A DNA stretch of 64,000 nt from Ochrobactrum quorumnocens (GCF_002278035.1 NZ_CP022604.1:2242501-2306500); one strand, 5' to 3'; counted from the stretch's first letter, positions 27,271-35,546 are shown. Numbers and translations are program-made. Notes: a model not told the origin generated them from the letters alone.

Positions 27271-28556
27271 TGGCCGCGAAACCTTTGCTTGAAGAATCCG
27301 CAGGCGGACACACAGCCCGCATCATTTCGCAATTGTCCGAAAATCTGCCAGCTATGGATGCGACTAAACGACTGGAGGAAAGCCTGCATAGCCGCGATAT
27401 CCCACGCAAGCTTGCAATCTACGGTGCATCGGCAGGCTTTGAATTGCGTGACGAGCTTGACCACCTGAGCAATCGCACGATTGAGCCGAACATCTTTTTC
27501 AACGCACGTTTTCTCGCCCCAGCCATGCCGCGTCTGGAGGACCGCGAAGTGCGCTTCATGGTCATGCGCGATGAAAACGAAGTTCGTAGCCGGCTGCGTT
27601 TCGTCATGCCCTATACCATCGAGCGCCCCGGGCTACCGCTTTCTGCACCTGTCATTCGTGCCTGGGCAACGCCATTTGGTCCGCAGGGCACGCCGCTTAT
27701 CGACCATGATGACCCCGTTGGCGTTCTGGAAGACCTGTTCGATATTCTTGCACGCGATCATATCAAAATGCCGGAAGTCCTGGTGCTTCCCGAAATGCGG
27801 GCCAATGGTTCGGTCGCAAAACTAATCCGCTCGGTAGCGGTGGGTCGACAATTGCCCATCGTTTCAATCGAGCAGAAAGAGCGTCCGTTCCTGGAAAGCA
27901 ACCTGGATGGGGAAGACTACGTCAAGCAGGCTATCGATGCGCATCATCGTCGCGAATATAGTCGTCTATGGCGCCGCCTTGCAGAAAAAGGCGAACTCGC
28001 ACACCGTATTGCAAGAACGCCAGATGAAGTCCGCCATGCGTTCGAGCATTTCCTGACATTGGAAGCCAGTGGCTGGAAAGGCCGACGTGGAACTGCCATG
28101 GCTGTTGACCGCTTTCGCGCGGCCTTTGCCCGTGAAGCCGTCAACAATCTTGCAGAGCGCGACTGCGTTCGCATCCACACATTGGAACTCGCTGGTCGTG
28201 TGGTAGCCATCCTGATTGTTTTCACTGTCTCAGGCGAAGCATGGACCTGGAAAACAGCCTATGACGAAACGCTTCAAACCTATTCACCGGGCATGTTGTT
28301 AATGATTGAGGTGGTTAAAAATCATCTTGAGGATACGAACATCACACGCACGGATTCGTGCGCTGTGCCTGATCATCCGGTTATGTCTCGTCTGTTTAAA
28401 GAACACGGAACCATTGAAACTCTGGTGGTTGGTCTTCGCCCGGGAGCTGACAAGAATGTTCGGCAGGCAGCATCGCAAATCCACCTCTATCAGCGGACGC
28501 GCAATCTCACGCGCATTATCCGAAATCGCATCCGCAACTTTACCGAGCGCAAATAA
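27270..28556 (+). CDS. GNAT/FemAB-like acyltransferase (BioF2/CelD-type)
   Basis: A 428-residue cytosolic protein. The C-terminal ~200 residues look like the Acetyltransf_6 (BioF2-like, CelD) GNAT domain: FEHFLTLEASGWKGRRGTA, then AGRVVAILIVFTVSGEAWTWKTAYDE and YSPGMLLMIEVV. The N-terminal half is less conserved. Homologues acylate polysaccharides or precursor lipids. The ATG overlaps the flippase stop (TAATG) and has an AGGAG site 9 bases upstream, so the pair is one translational unit, presumably modifying and exporting one glycan. That link is inference. Confidence 0.82.
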   Translation: MAAKPLLEESAGGHTARIISQLSENLPAMDATKRLEESLHSRDIPRKLAIYGASAGFELRDELDHLSNRTIEPNIFFNARFLAPAMPRLEDREVRFMVMRDENEVRSRLRFVMPYTIERPGLPLSAPVIRAWATPFGPQGTPLIDHDDPVGVLEDLFDILARDHIKMPEVLVLPEMRANGSVAKLIRSVAVGRQLPIVSIEQKERPFLESNLDGEDYVKQAIDAHHRREYSRLWRRLAEKGELAHRIARTPDEVRHAFEHFLTLEASGWKGRRGTAMAVDRFRAAFAREAVNNLAERDCVRIHTLELAGRVVAILIVFTVSGEAWTWKTAYDETLQTYSPGMLLMIEVVKNHLEDTNITRTDSCAVPDHPVMSRLFKEHGTIETLVVGLRPGADKNVRQAASQIHLYQRTRNLTRIIRNRIRNFTERK

Positions 28557-28784
28557 CAGGTAGCCAAGACAAAAGAAAAAAGATGCGATTACTTGAGATA
28601 ATCGGAAGCTGTGCTATCATTGTTTTTGGGAGAGCGCCTGAAATCAAAATTGGCAGGCGAAAAATGAGGGTCTGATTTGCTTGGCATTGAGTTTTACTCA
28701 ATTGCGATTAAGTAAACCGATAAACACGACCATCTTTCGCCGCTCACAAACACCAAAGCGCCTCCCTTGGGAAGGAGATGCGCT

Positions 28785-28889
28785 ATGTTTGAATATCTCA
28801 CTTATCTGAAAACCCTCGACCTGATAGTGCTCGGATTTATTGCCTTTCTGGTCTGCTGGAATATCGTCGAGTACAATCTGCGCCGCTGA
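28785..28889 (+). CDS. Candidate 34-residue single-pass membrane protein
   Basis: The ATG at 28785 opens a 34-codon frame: a charged N-terminus (MFEYLTYLKTLD), one hydrophobic helix (LIVLGFIAFLVCW) and a basic end (YNLRR), then TGA. An AAGGAG ribosome binding site lies 7 bases before the ATG. That site is inside a predicted hairpin (28757-28784; arms AGCGC-CTCC-TT and AA-GGAG-GCGCT with small bulges), so translation may be controlled by structure. A perfect 7-bp inverted repeat (ATTGAGT/ACTCAAT, 28686-28702) about 85 bases upstream looks operator-like. Function is unknown; the ORF is short enough that chance remains possible. Confidence 0.55.
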   Translation: MFEYLTYLKTLDLIVLGFIAFLVCWNIVEYNLRR

Positions 28890-28999
28890 GGCTAACGCAT
28901 GCCACAGCTAAATGGACACATTTAGCGTTAGCGAACATGCGACAATTAAAGGGATTCAAGACGAGCGCCATGGGTGCGATTATGCGCTACACGCTCTAG

Positions 29000-29838
29000 G
29001 CTCCAAACCCAATTAAACATTTGATCAAATTACTTCTTCATGATTCACTCTCCTGATAACGGGAGTTTTGGAGCATGGCAGGAGAATTCTGGCTTGATGA
29101 TCGGCAATGGGCAGTGATCGCTCCTTTGCTTCCAACGAACCAACCCGGCGCGCATCGAACTGACGACCGCCGGGTGATTAGCGGCATCATCCATGTGCTG
29201 CGCACTGGCTGTCGGTGGCAGGATTGCCCCGCTGTCTACGGTCCCTCGACAACCATCTACAATCGTTTCCATCGTTGGTCTGCCAAAGGCATATGGCGGC
29301 AACTATTCGAAGCACTGGTGCAGACGACCAATCGCGACATTCACATGATCGACAGCACCACCGCAAAGGCGCACCGATCTGCTGCTGGCGGAAAAGGGGG
29401 GCGGAAGCTCAAGCCATCGGTCGATCGCGAGGCGGCAGATCGACAAAAATACATGCTGTTGTCGATGGTTGTGGCCGCCCAGTCGCACTGAGAATAACCC
29501 CTGGGCAGCGCGGTGACGCTCCCATTGCCATCCCACTGCTTGAGCCACTGCCGCCAAGCAACCTGTGCGCTGCCGATACGGCTTACGATAGCAACGCGTT
29601 ACGCGATTTTCTCAAAGCTCGCGGCACTGAACCGGTCATTCCAAATAATCCGACCCGTAAGCGGATCAAACCTTTCAACCCAATTGCCTACCGCCGCCGA
29701 AACATCATCGAACGCACCTTTTGCCGCCTCAAGGACTGGAGGAGGGTCGCGACACGATATGACAAGCTCATGCTGAACTTTACAGCCACATGCTATATCG
29801 CTGCCATCGTCACATGGTGGCTCAATTGAGTCTGGACC
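29000..29838 (+). mobile_element. IS5-family insertion sequence (IS427-type), complete
   Basis: About 839 bp between imperfect terminal inverted repeats: left end GCTCCAAACCCAATTAA (from 29000) and right end, read inward on the minus strand, GGTCCAGACTCAATTGA. Both ends are flanked by CTAG (28996-28999 and 29839-29842), the target duplication expected of IS427-group elements. It carries one transposase split over two frames. The right flank is a mosaic repeat beginning AGAGCG, so the element landed at the CTAG at the edge of that repeat. Confidence 0.88.
29075..29829 (+). CDS. IS5-family transposase, two frames joined by -1 frameshift
   Basis: The first frame (29075-29491) holds the N-terminal region ending in the DDE-type segment MIDSTTAKAHRSA. 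The second frame (ending 29829) continues with AIGRSRGG, TKIHAVVDGCGRPVAL, AADTAYDSNALR (second Asp), RRNIIERTFCRLKDWRR (Glu) and a C-terminal helix. The frames differ by -1. The natural crossing point is the A4-G6 run at 29392-29401, where slippage gives a fused protein of about 251 residues, the normal IS427-group length. Such programmed frameshifting is known for this group, so the gene is judged functional rather than broken. Confidence 0.85.
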
Positions 29839-29842
29839 CTAG

Positions 29843-29945
29843 AGCGCCGTGCGCCCTCTTGGGCGCACAAAGGTCGCTCTAATACTTTATATTTACAGCA
29901 TAATTTTACCTTAAACTGATTCAAGTTTAAGGAATTATGATGTAG
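29843..29945 (-). repeat. Mosaic palindromic repeat next to the IS
   Basis: It contains GTGCGCCCTCTTGGGCGCAC and GGTCGCTCT, shared in inverted form with the copy at 41201, followed by a palindrome AGCATAATTTTACCTTAAAC...GTTTAAGGAATTATG. It starts at the CTAG that borders the IS. Confidence 0.75.
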
Positions 29946-30115
29946 AGAGTATTCCGATTTGACTGACTGAGATCTGCGCTCCCAGATCTGGTTTAATTTG
30001 TGTTTTGTCTGATCCCGCTTAGGCGCTCTACACCTTTCGGGATATGCGCTCAGGTCTTTTACCAGAATCACAATCTTGTAGATCCCAGTTTCACTCAGTC
30101 CGGATTTTGCTCTAA

Positions 30116-30216
30116 GCATCGGCCCAAAAATCGGATTAGATTTTTGGAAAGAACGATGCGTAGACTCAGTAATTTGGAGCTTGCTTTGTCCACCCAAGAG
30201 AGCGCACGGCACTCTA
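30116..30216 (+). repeat. Mosaic palindromic repeat, inverted partner
   Basis: GCATCGGCCCAAAAATCGG, GAACGATGCGTAGA, GTCCACCCAAGAGAGCGCAC and ACTCTA align with the copy at 41201 over about 100 bases. It is in opposite orientation to the repeat at 29843, leaving a ~170-base spacer with a hairpin (CAGATCT arms) and no coding frame I would support. The ~200 bases from here to the tRNA also hold no recognisable gene. Confidence 0.75.
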
Positions 30217-30416
30217 AACAGCTTTGAAAAGGTCTTTTGGACTGACGGGTGAGCGCTTTGTTCAAGCCAAATCGCCTGTCTCGCCGACTTCGCGGCTTAA
30301 CTTGAAAGTATAATCGGTCAAGCCGCTTGAGGGCGATTGACCTTGTTTCGTTTAGCCGGTATATCCCTCCCCGCTGTCCGTTTTTGGACCATGTCAGACT
30401 GCATTGGCAGTCATGT

Positions 30417-30501
30417 GCGGGTGTGGTGGAACTGGTAGACGCGCCGGACTCAAAATCCGGTTCCGCAAGGAGTGTCGGTTCGATTCCGACCACCCGCACC
30501 A
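30417..30501 (+). tRNA. tRNA-Leu (anticodon CAA)
   Basis: The acceptor arms GCGGGTG (30417-30423) and CACCCGC (30491-30497) pair perfectly and are followed by encoded ACCA. The anticodon stem CCGGA/TCCGG encloses loop CTCAAAA with anticodon CAA (reads UUG). A long variable arm (class II) and the T loop TTCGATTC are present. It lies at the right border of the repeat/IS-rich segment and converges on the next gene. Confidence 0.97.
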
Positions 30502-30521
30502 TTTGTCCCACCACCCATTAT

Positions 30522-31808
30522 TCACGCTGCTTCCAGCGCCTGTGCGAGATCTGCAATCAAATCATCCGGATGCTCAATGCCAATCGACAGACGGATCGTC
30601 GATTCGAGCACACCGATCTTCTCACGCACCTCAATCGGAACACCAGAATGCGTCATGGCTGCCGGGTGACTTGCCAGCGATTCTGTTCCACCAAGGCTGA
30701 CAGCGAGTTTGATGATCTGCAAAGCATTCAGGAAACGGAAAGCTGCCGCCTGCCCCCCTTTGATATCGAATGAGAAGGTGGAGCCTGCACCTGTGCACTG
30801 GCGTTTGAACAATTGTCCGACAGCGGAGGCTTCATCTGAAAACGGCAGATAATGCAGCTTCTCGACTTTCGGGTGCTCGCGCAAGAACTCAGCGGTTGCA
30901 AGCGCATTCTTGTCAGCACGATCCATACGAATGCCGAGGGTTTCAAGCGAGCGCCCAAGCATCCAGCAGGAATGCGGATCGAGCTGCGTTCCAATTGCCC
31001 CCCGCAACGCCTTTACCTGTTTGACCACGGCCTTGGCACCGAGAACAGCGCCAGCAATCAGATCGGAATGACCGCCGACATATTTCGTCAGCGAGTAAAG
31101 CGAGATATCTGCACCGTGTTCGAGCGGCTTCTGGAAAACAGGGCCCAACAAAGTGTTATCGCAAACGATGACAGGGCGTAGCCCTTCCTGCTTTGCCGCA
31201 ATCTTCTCGGCAACGCGCCGGATGGCTGCGATGTCGACCAGACTGTTGGTCGGATTGGCGGGCGTTTCAATCAAGATGACCGAGACGCGCCCCTTGTTTG
31301 TCGCTTCATCAGCGGCCTTTTCAATCAAGGTCTCATGCACACCATCGGCAAACGCCACAGCCGCAACGTTGAAATTATGGAAAGTCTTCGCGAGCAATGT
31401 TTCGGTGCCGCCGTAAAGCGGCTGAGAATGCAGGATTACATCCCCGGGACGCGCGAAAGCCAACAAGGTTGTCGCAATTGCCGACATGCCGGACGAAAAC
31501 AACGCGCAACTATCGGTCCCTTCATAGACAGCAAGGCGATCTTCCACGATCTCGCTGTTGGGATGATTGAAGCGTGAATAGACAAGGCCCGCACCAACGC
31601 CTGCGGGCGGCTCTTTACGACCGGAAACGAAATCAAAGAAATCGCGCCCGTCTTCGGCAGTCTTAAAAACGAATGTTGAGGTCAGAAACACCGGCGGCTT
31701 GACCGCGCCCTCGGAAAGCTCAGGATCATAGCCATAATTGAGCATCTGGGTTTCTGGATGAAGTACATGATTGCCGATGCTGGTCTTATTTGGACGAGGC
31801 GCGGTCAT
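30522..31808 (-). CDS. Cystathionine gamma-synthase family PLP-dependent enzyme
   Basis: A 428-residue member of the Cys/Met-metabolism PLP family. The PLP lysine is in [20 protein letters not shown], the substrate/cofactor-binding [21 protein letters not shown] and [14 protein letters not shown] segments are present, and the tail has the usual [18 protein letters not shown]. Members include cystathionine gamma-synthase, gamma-lyase, methionine gamma-lyase and O-acetylhomoserine sulfhydrylase, and I cannot choose between them. The extended N-terminus with [17 protein letters not shown] marks a subgroup usually annotated only to family level. The start has CAGGAG 7 bases upstream. A structured leader precedes it. 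Confidence 0.9.
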   Translation of the reverse strand: MTAPRPNKTSIGNHVLHPETQMLNYGYDPELSEGAVKPPVFLTSTFVFKTAEDGRDFFDFVSGRKEPPAGVGAGLVYSRFNHPNSEIVEDRLAVYEGTDSCALFSSGMSAIATTLLAFARPGDVILHSQPLYGGTETLLAKTFHNFNVAAVAFADGVHETLIEKAADEATNKGRVSVILIETPANPTNSLVDIAAIRRVAEKIAAKQEGLRPVIVCDNTLLGPVFQKPLEHGADISLYSLTKYVGGHSDLIAGAVLGAKAVVKQVKALRGAIGTQLDPHSCWMLGRSLETLGIRMDRADKNALATAEFLREHPKVEKLHYLPFSDEASAVGQLFKRQCTGAGSTFSFDIKGGQAAAFRFLNALQIIKLAVSLGGTESLASHPAAMTHSGVPIEVREKIGVLESTIRLSIGIEHPDDLIADLAQALEAA

Positions 31809-31831
31809 GTTTGTCTCCTGTAAAAGATCCT

Positions 31832-31912
31832 CCCGCTCAACAAGGTGAGCGGGAACAGCTTACCAGAGACGTTCGGGAATCTTCTTGCGTTGTTGACCGC
31901 TCAAGCGAGCGG
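31832..31912 (-). promoter_or_regulatory. Paired hairpins in the leader of the Cys/Met PLP gene
   Basis: On the minus strand, hairpin 1 (31912-31897: CCGCTC, 4-base loop, GAGCGG) is followed by hairpin 2 (31853-31832: CCCGCTCA, 6-base loop, TGAGCGGG). Both share the CCGCTC/GAGCGG arms, so an alternative long-range pairing is possible. Hairpin 2 ends just before the ribosome binding site. Neither is followed by a U-run, and no SAM-II core was recognised. Confidence 0.4.
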
Positions 31913-31956
31913 CAACGAAAAATATTCCATCGATATCGTCACGCAGATTGCGCGAC

Positions 31957-32406
31957 TTATTTAACCACCAGAACAGGAACAGCACTGAGCGACAACACTT
32001 CTGCTGCCTGACTGCCCAGAAGCAATTTGTTGACGCCACGACGACCATGCGATGCAATAACTATCAGATCACACTGCTTGTGCTTGGCCGCCTCGATAAT
32101 CCCTTGTGCTGGTGACTGGTTCTCAATGTGCAGAACCTCGGCAGGAACATCCACGCTCTCGGCTTTTGCCTTGGCCTTTGCGAGAAGCTCGGCGGCAGCT
32201 TGGGTGATTGCCTCACGATACTCCTGAAAAGCTGCCGGGCTCGATGCCCATTCCGCAGCAACAACAATGCCATAGGACGGCAGAAGTTCGGTCACCGAAA
32301 CAAACAACACCTTTGACCCAAGTTGCTTTGCAAGAGTAAGCCCCTGGTCCACGCCCTTATCGGCGAGTTCAGATCCATCGGTTGCGATCAAAATAGACTT
32401 ATACAC
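31957..32406 (-). CDS. Universal stress protein (UspA family)
   Basis: A 149-residue cytosolic protein with the ATP-binding UspA fold: N-terminal YKSILIATDGSELADKG, and C-terminal DLIVIASHGRRGVNKLLLGSQAAEVLSLSAVPVLVV containing the G-2x-G-9x-G(S/T) nucleotide motif. Such proteins are induced by stress and starvation. The start codon is GTG at 32406, with GGAGG 8 bases before it; no ATG is available nearby. It is monocistronic. Confidence 0.93.
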   Translation of the reverse strand: MYKSILIATDGSELADKGVDQGLTLAKQLGSKVLFVSVTELLPSYGIVVAAEWASSPAAFQEYREAITQAAAELLAKAKAKAESVDVPAEVLHIENQSPAQGIIEAAKHKQCDLIVIASHGRRGVNKLLLGSQAAEVLSLSAVPVLVVK

Positions 32407-32481
32407 AGTTCGGACCTCCAGATTGTGATGGTCATCCGATCATGCCTGTCCTGACGGAAAGAGCATTGATGCGGATCAATG

Positions 32482-32543
32482 AAGCATTTGAGCCAAAAGT
32501 GCGAAGCGGTTCCGACGACTCAACCTTAACTGGGACCGCTCTA
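32482..32543 (+). repeat. Mosaic palindromic repeat, short copy
   Basis: AAGCATTTGAGCCAAAAGTG, GCGAAGCGGTTCC, then TTAACTGGGACCGCTCTAA. It is the same opening as the copy at 51057 but with the middle deleted. The remaining ~250 bases before cysK carry the cysK promoter region and no gene. Confidence 0.75.
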
Positions 32544-32792
32544 AGACAGCAAAAGCTTATAGACACGAGAAGCTTATCGAAAGATCGGGGACAATGTTTC
32601 TGTGTCGGGAAGGACCAATTTTTGCACAAATGATCGTGTACTCTGTTGATACCCAATTACTTGGAATTATCTACTAAGAACCAAATCTTTAAAGAATATA
32701 ATTCTAATTTTATGCAATCCGAAGCATGGTCCCAGCTATGCTTTTGCGCCATTTCCTCATAAACTTCGCTTCAAACAGAAGGAGATTATTCC

Positions 32793-33776
32793 ATGAGCAA
32801 GCCCCTTGGCGCAAAAGACGGTGAAACCGTAGGACGCGGTCGAATCTATGATTCCATTCTCGATACCATCGGCAATACGCCACTGGTCCGTATCGACAAG
32901 TTCGCCAAGGAAAACGGCGTCGAAGCCAATCTTCTGGTGAAGCTGGAATTCTTCAACCCGTTGGCAAGCGTCAAGGATCGTATCGGTCTTGCGCTTATCG
33001 AAGCGCTTGAAGCGCAGGGCAAAGCTGTTCCTGGCAAGACCGTATTTGTAGAGCCAACCTCCGGCAACACCGGTATTGCACTTGCATTTGCTGCGGCTGC
33101 CAAGGGCTATCGCCTTGTGCTGACCATGCCTGAAACCATGTCGATCGAGCGTCGCAAGCTTCTCAAGTTGCTCGGTGCTGAACTCGTGCTGACAGAAGGC
33201 CCGAAAGGCATGAAGGGCGCTATCGCCAAGGCTGAGGAAATCGCAGAAGGCAATCCGAATGCGATCATTCCTCAGCAGTTCGAAAACCCGGCCAATCCCG
33301 AAATTCATCGCCGCACAACGGCTGAGGAAATCTGGAATGACACTAATGGCGAAGCTGACATTCTGATTTCCGGCATCGGCACCGGCGGCACTATTACCGG
33401 CGTCGGTCAGGTCATCAAGTCACGCAAGCCATCGTTCAAAGTGATCGCTGTTGAGCCTAAGGATTCCCCGGTTCTTTCAGGTGGCACACCCGGCCCGCAC
33501 AAGATCCAGGGCATCGGCGCAGGCTTTGCACCAAAGACGCTCGACACCGAAATCTATGATGAAGTGGTGACTGTCTCCAACGAGGATTCCTTTGCCAATG
33601 CACGCCTGATTGCGCGTCTTGAAGGCATTCCTGTCGGCATCTCATCGGGTGCGGCGCTTACAGCCGCCATCGAAGTCGGCAAGCGCCCGGAAAACAAGGG
33701 CAAGAATATCGTCATCATCATTCCATCCTTTGCAGAACGCTATCTTTCGACAGCGCTGTTTGAAGGTTTGGAATAA
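32793..33776 (+). CDS. cysK: Cysteine synthase A (O-acetylserine sulfhydrylase)
   Basis: A 327-residue PLP enzyme making cysteine from O-acetylserine and sulfide. The PLP lysine is in [14 protein letters not shown], the substrate loop is [15 protein letters not shown], the glycine-rich phosphate site is [10 protein letters not shown], and C-terminal [11 protein letters not shown] is canonical. The ATG follows GAAGGAG by 8 bases. A strong terminator follows. It is slightly longer at the N-terminus than E. coli CysK ([16 protein letters not shown]). Confidence 0.97.
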   Translation: MSKPLGAKDGETVGRGRIYDSILDTIGNTPLVRIDKFAKENGVEANLLVKLEFFNPLASVKDRIGLALIEALEAQGKAVPGKTVFVEPTSGNTGIALAFAAAAKGYRLVLTMPETMSIERRKLLKLLGAELVLTEGPKGMKGAIAKAEEIAEGNPNAIIPQQFENPANPEIHRRTTAEEIWNDTNGEADILISGIGTGGTITGVGQVIKSRKPSFKVIAVEPKDSPVLSGGTPGPHKIQGIGAGFAPKTLDTEIYDEVVTVSNEDSFANARLIARLEGIPVGISSGAALTAAIEVGKRPENKGKNIVIIIPSFAERYLSTALFEGLE

Positions 33777-33799
33777 GCGAGCGTCGGTTCGACAAAACA

Positions 33800-33835
33800 A
33801 AAAGCCAGAGCGGTCATCCGCTCTGGCTTTTCTGT
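33800..33835 (+). terminator. Rho-independent terminator of cysK
   Basis: A 14-bp perfect stem (AAAAGCCAGAGCGG at 33800-33813, complement at 33818-33831) with loop TCAT. The T-run is the 3' part of the stem plus TCTG. Confidence 0.88.
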
Positions 33836-33908
33836 TGCGTGAACTTAGCCATTTTCAACAAGAGCCTGACAGGCTTTGTCTCTGAAAATGAGAACCGAAG
33901 CTCAGTAT

Positions 33909-34037
33909 TTAGTTTGCCGTGCGTGCCGCGCAAGCCGGACCCGGGCCGCGCATGTAATGGCGCTCGGGCCTGTAGCTCGGTGCGACGAACTCACGGATGA
34001 CATTAACACTGTCACGTAGCTGAACGATAATGTTCAT
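33909..34037 (-). CDS. Candidate 42-residue basic protein
   Basis: The ATG at 34037 has GAGG 8 bases upstream and opens a 42-codon frame ending TAA. The product starts MNIIVQLRDSVNVIREFVAP and ends with SYRPERHYMRGPGPACAARTAN: a short amphipathic helix followed by an Arg/Pro-rich basic tail. No family was recognised. A CtrA-type motif lies about 145 bases upstream on the same strand. The interval between cysK and the dehydrogenase gene has no other coding candidate. Confidence 0.5.
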   Translation of the reverse strand: MNIIVQLRDSVNVIREFVAPSYRPERHYMRGPGPACAARTAN

Positions 34038-34180
34038 CGCCTTCACCTCATCAAGAATTTTCTGCTCGAAAGTGATGCTCGCCACGCAACCACGGGGGTC
34101 GAGTTGAATGCTTTTTAGCTTCCGAACATCTTAATGAAAACTTTAACGATTAAAGATGAATAACTCCTGAATCGTCAGAG

Positions 34181-34195
34181 TTAACAGTAAGTTAA
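34181..34195 (-). promoter_or_regulatory. CtrA-type binding motif
   Basis: TTAA-N7-TTAA (34181-34184 and 34192-34195); on the minus strand the second half-site reads TTAAC, as in the CtrA consensus. It lies upstream of the 42-codon ORF and downstream of the dehydrogenase terminator, so that ORF is the only likely target. The match alone is weak evidence. Confidence 0.35.
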
Positions 34196-34245
34196 TGGTA
34201 ACGATATTCAGGTTTTCCACAGGCGTGAGAAATTAGACACAATTA

Positions 34246-34275
34246 AAAAAGCCGGCGTGAATACACCGGCTTTGT
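34246..34275 (-). terminator. Rho-independent terminator of the hydroxyacyl-CoA dehydrogenase gene
   Basis: Arms AAAGCCGG-GT and AC-CCGGCTTT (one mismatch) around a GAAT loop, followed by TTTTTTAATT on the minus strand, about 20 bases past the stop. Confidence 0.82.
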
Positions 34276-34293
34276 CGGGAAAATTTAGAGGGG

Positions 34294-35169
34294 TTAGCGC
34301 GTCGGAACCGGATGTTCGCCACGATAGTCATAGAAACCGCGACCCGTCTTGCGACCAAGCCATCCCGCCTCAACATATTTGACCAAAAGCGGGCATGGGC
34401 GATACTTGGAGTCGGCCAGCCCGTCATGCAGCACCTGCATGATCGAAAGACACGTGTCGAGACCGATGAAATCAGCAAGCTGCAACGGCCCCATAGGATG
34501 GTTGGCGCCAAGCTTCATCGCCGTATCGATGGCCTCGACACTGCCCACACCTTCATAAAGCGTGTAGATCGCCTCATTGATCATCGGCAGCAAAATACGA
34601 TTAACGATGAAAGCCGGGAAATCTTCGGCAACCGTTACGGTCTTGCCGAGCGCCGTTACAAAATCCTTTGATTTGCGGAACGTATCTTCTTCAGTCGCAA
34701 TACCGCGCACCAACTCAACCAGCTTCATGAGCGGTACCGGATTCATGAAGTGAATACCGATGAAACGCTCCGGACGATCTGTGGTCGAAGCAAGTCGCGT
34801 GATGGAAATCGACGACGTGTTGGTTGCGACAATCGCTTCCGGGTTCAGGATCGGACAAAGCTGCGCGAAAATCTTGCGCTTGACAGTCTCGTCTTCGGTC
34901 GCGGCCTCAATGGCCAGATCGACACCCGCTAGATCTTCCATGGAATTCGCTGCGCGGATCAGCTTCATGGCATCGGCGCGCTGTTTTTCTTCCAGCTTAC
35001 CGGATGACACCTGTCGCGCCATGTTGCCATTAACTGTGGCAATACCCTTTTCCAGCCGGTCCGCCGCCGCATCATGCAAAAGCACGTCGTATCCTGCCAA
35101 CGCACACACATGGGCAATTCCGCTTCCCATCTGTCCTGCGCCAACAATGCCTACCGTCTTGATCGCCAC
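34294..35169 (-). CDS. 3-hydroxybutyryl-CoA dehydrogenase (3-hydroxyacyl-CoA dehydrogenase)
   Basis: A 291-residue NAD(P)-dependent enzyme. The N-terminal Rossmann domain starts [21 protein letters not shown]. The catalytic His lies in [20 protein letters not shown], and NPMGPLQ-type segments ([17 protein letters not shown]) mark the C-terminal helical domain. It oxidises 3-hydroxyacyl-CoA in fatty-acid or butyrate/PHB-related metabolism. An in-frame ATG occurs at 35226, but the GTG at 35169 is preferred because AAGGAG lies 8 bases before it and the protein then starts directly with the fold. etfBA lies upstream on the same strand, consistent with acyl-CoA oxidation, though the gap holds a repeat. 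Confidence 0.93.
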   Translation of the reverse strand: MAIKTVGIVGAGQMGSGIAHVCALAGYDVLLHDAAADRLEKGIATVNGNMARQVSSGKLEEKQRADAMKLIRAANSMEDLAGVDLAIEAATEDETVKRKIFAQLCPILNPEAIVATNTSSISITRLASTTDRPERFIGIHFMNPVPLMKLVELVRGIATEEDTFRKSKDFVTALGKTVTVAEDFPAFIVNRILLPMINEAIYTLYEGVGSVEAIDTAMKLGANHPMGPLQLADFIGLDTCLSIMQVLHDGLADSKYRPCPLLVKYVEAGWLGRKTGRGFYDYRGEHPVPTR

Positions 35170-35441
35170 AGTCTCAACTCCTTCATGCTCTCGCCCAATA
35201 GCGGAGATCTGCTTGAGTATATCCATTCTTCAAATACAGAGTACCTGTATCTGGGTCTTACCCGGCCGGCATGCGGCCCATGTCAAGCTTTGTATCTGAC
35301 ATCGCTTGAAAGCCCGGTTAACAAGACAGCTTGCCTGTCAAAATGCAATCCTAAACTTCAAGCCGAGTATTACGCAGCACTTATAAAGAACCCGCCCGAA
35401 CGCCGGCAAAAAGTCGACGCAAAGGACGGGCAACAAATGAG

Positions 35442-35515
35442 CTAGTGGATTGAATTTGACGTTTGAAACAGCATGTGTGTCAGTCGGGTTTCAAACGTCA
35501 AATTCAATCCACTAG
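35442..35515. repeat. CTAG-bounded perfect palindrome (candidate miniature element)
   Basis: A 28-bp perfect stem (35442-35469 against 35488-35515) with an 18-base loop, beginning CTAGTGGATTGAATTTGACG and ending with the complement plus CTAG. A diverged copy is at 54824 and a related palindrome at 54735. The right end touches the GC hairpin (35515-35536) behind etfA. Confidence 0.85.
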
Positions 35516-35546
35516 GCGGCAGATTTCCCTGCCGCCTTTCTTATGA

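Noticed and set aside
29075..29829. Transposase as a pseudogene
   Set aside because: The single -1 frame change occurs at an A4-G6 run and both halves are otherwise intact, fitting programmed frameshifting known in the IS427 group.
31809..31956. SAM-II riboswitch ahead of the Cys/Met PLP gene
   Set aside because: The leader is structured, but the conserved SAM-II core and pseudoknot sequence were not recognised; it is reported only as paired hairpins.
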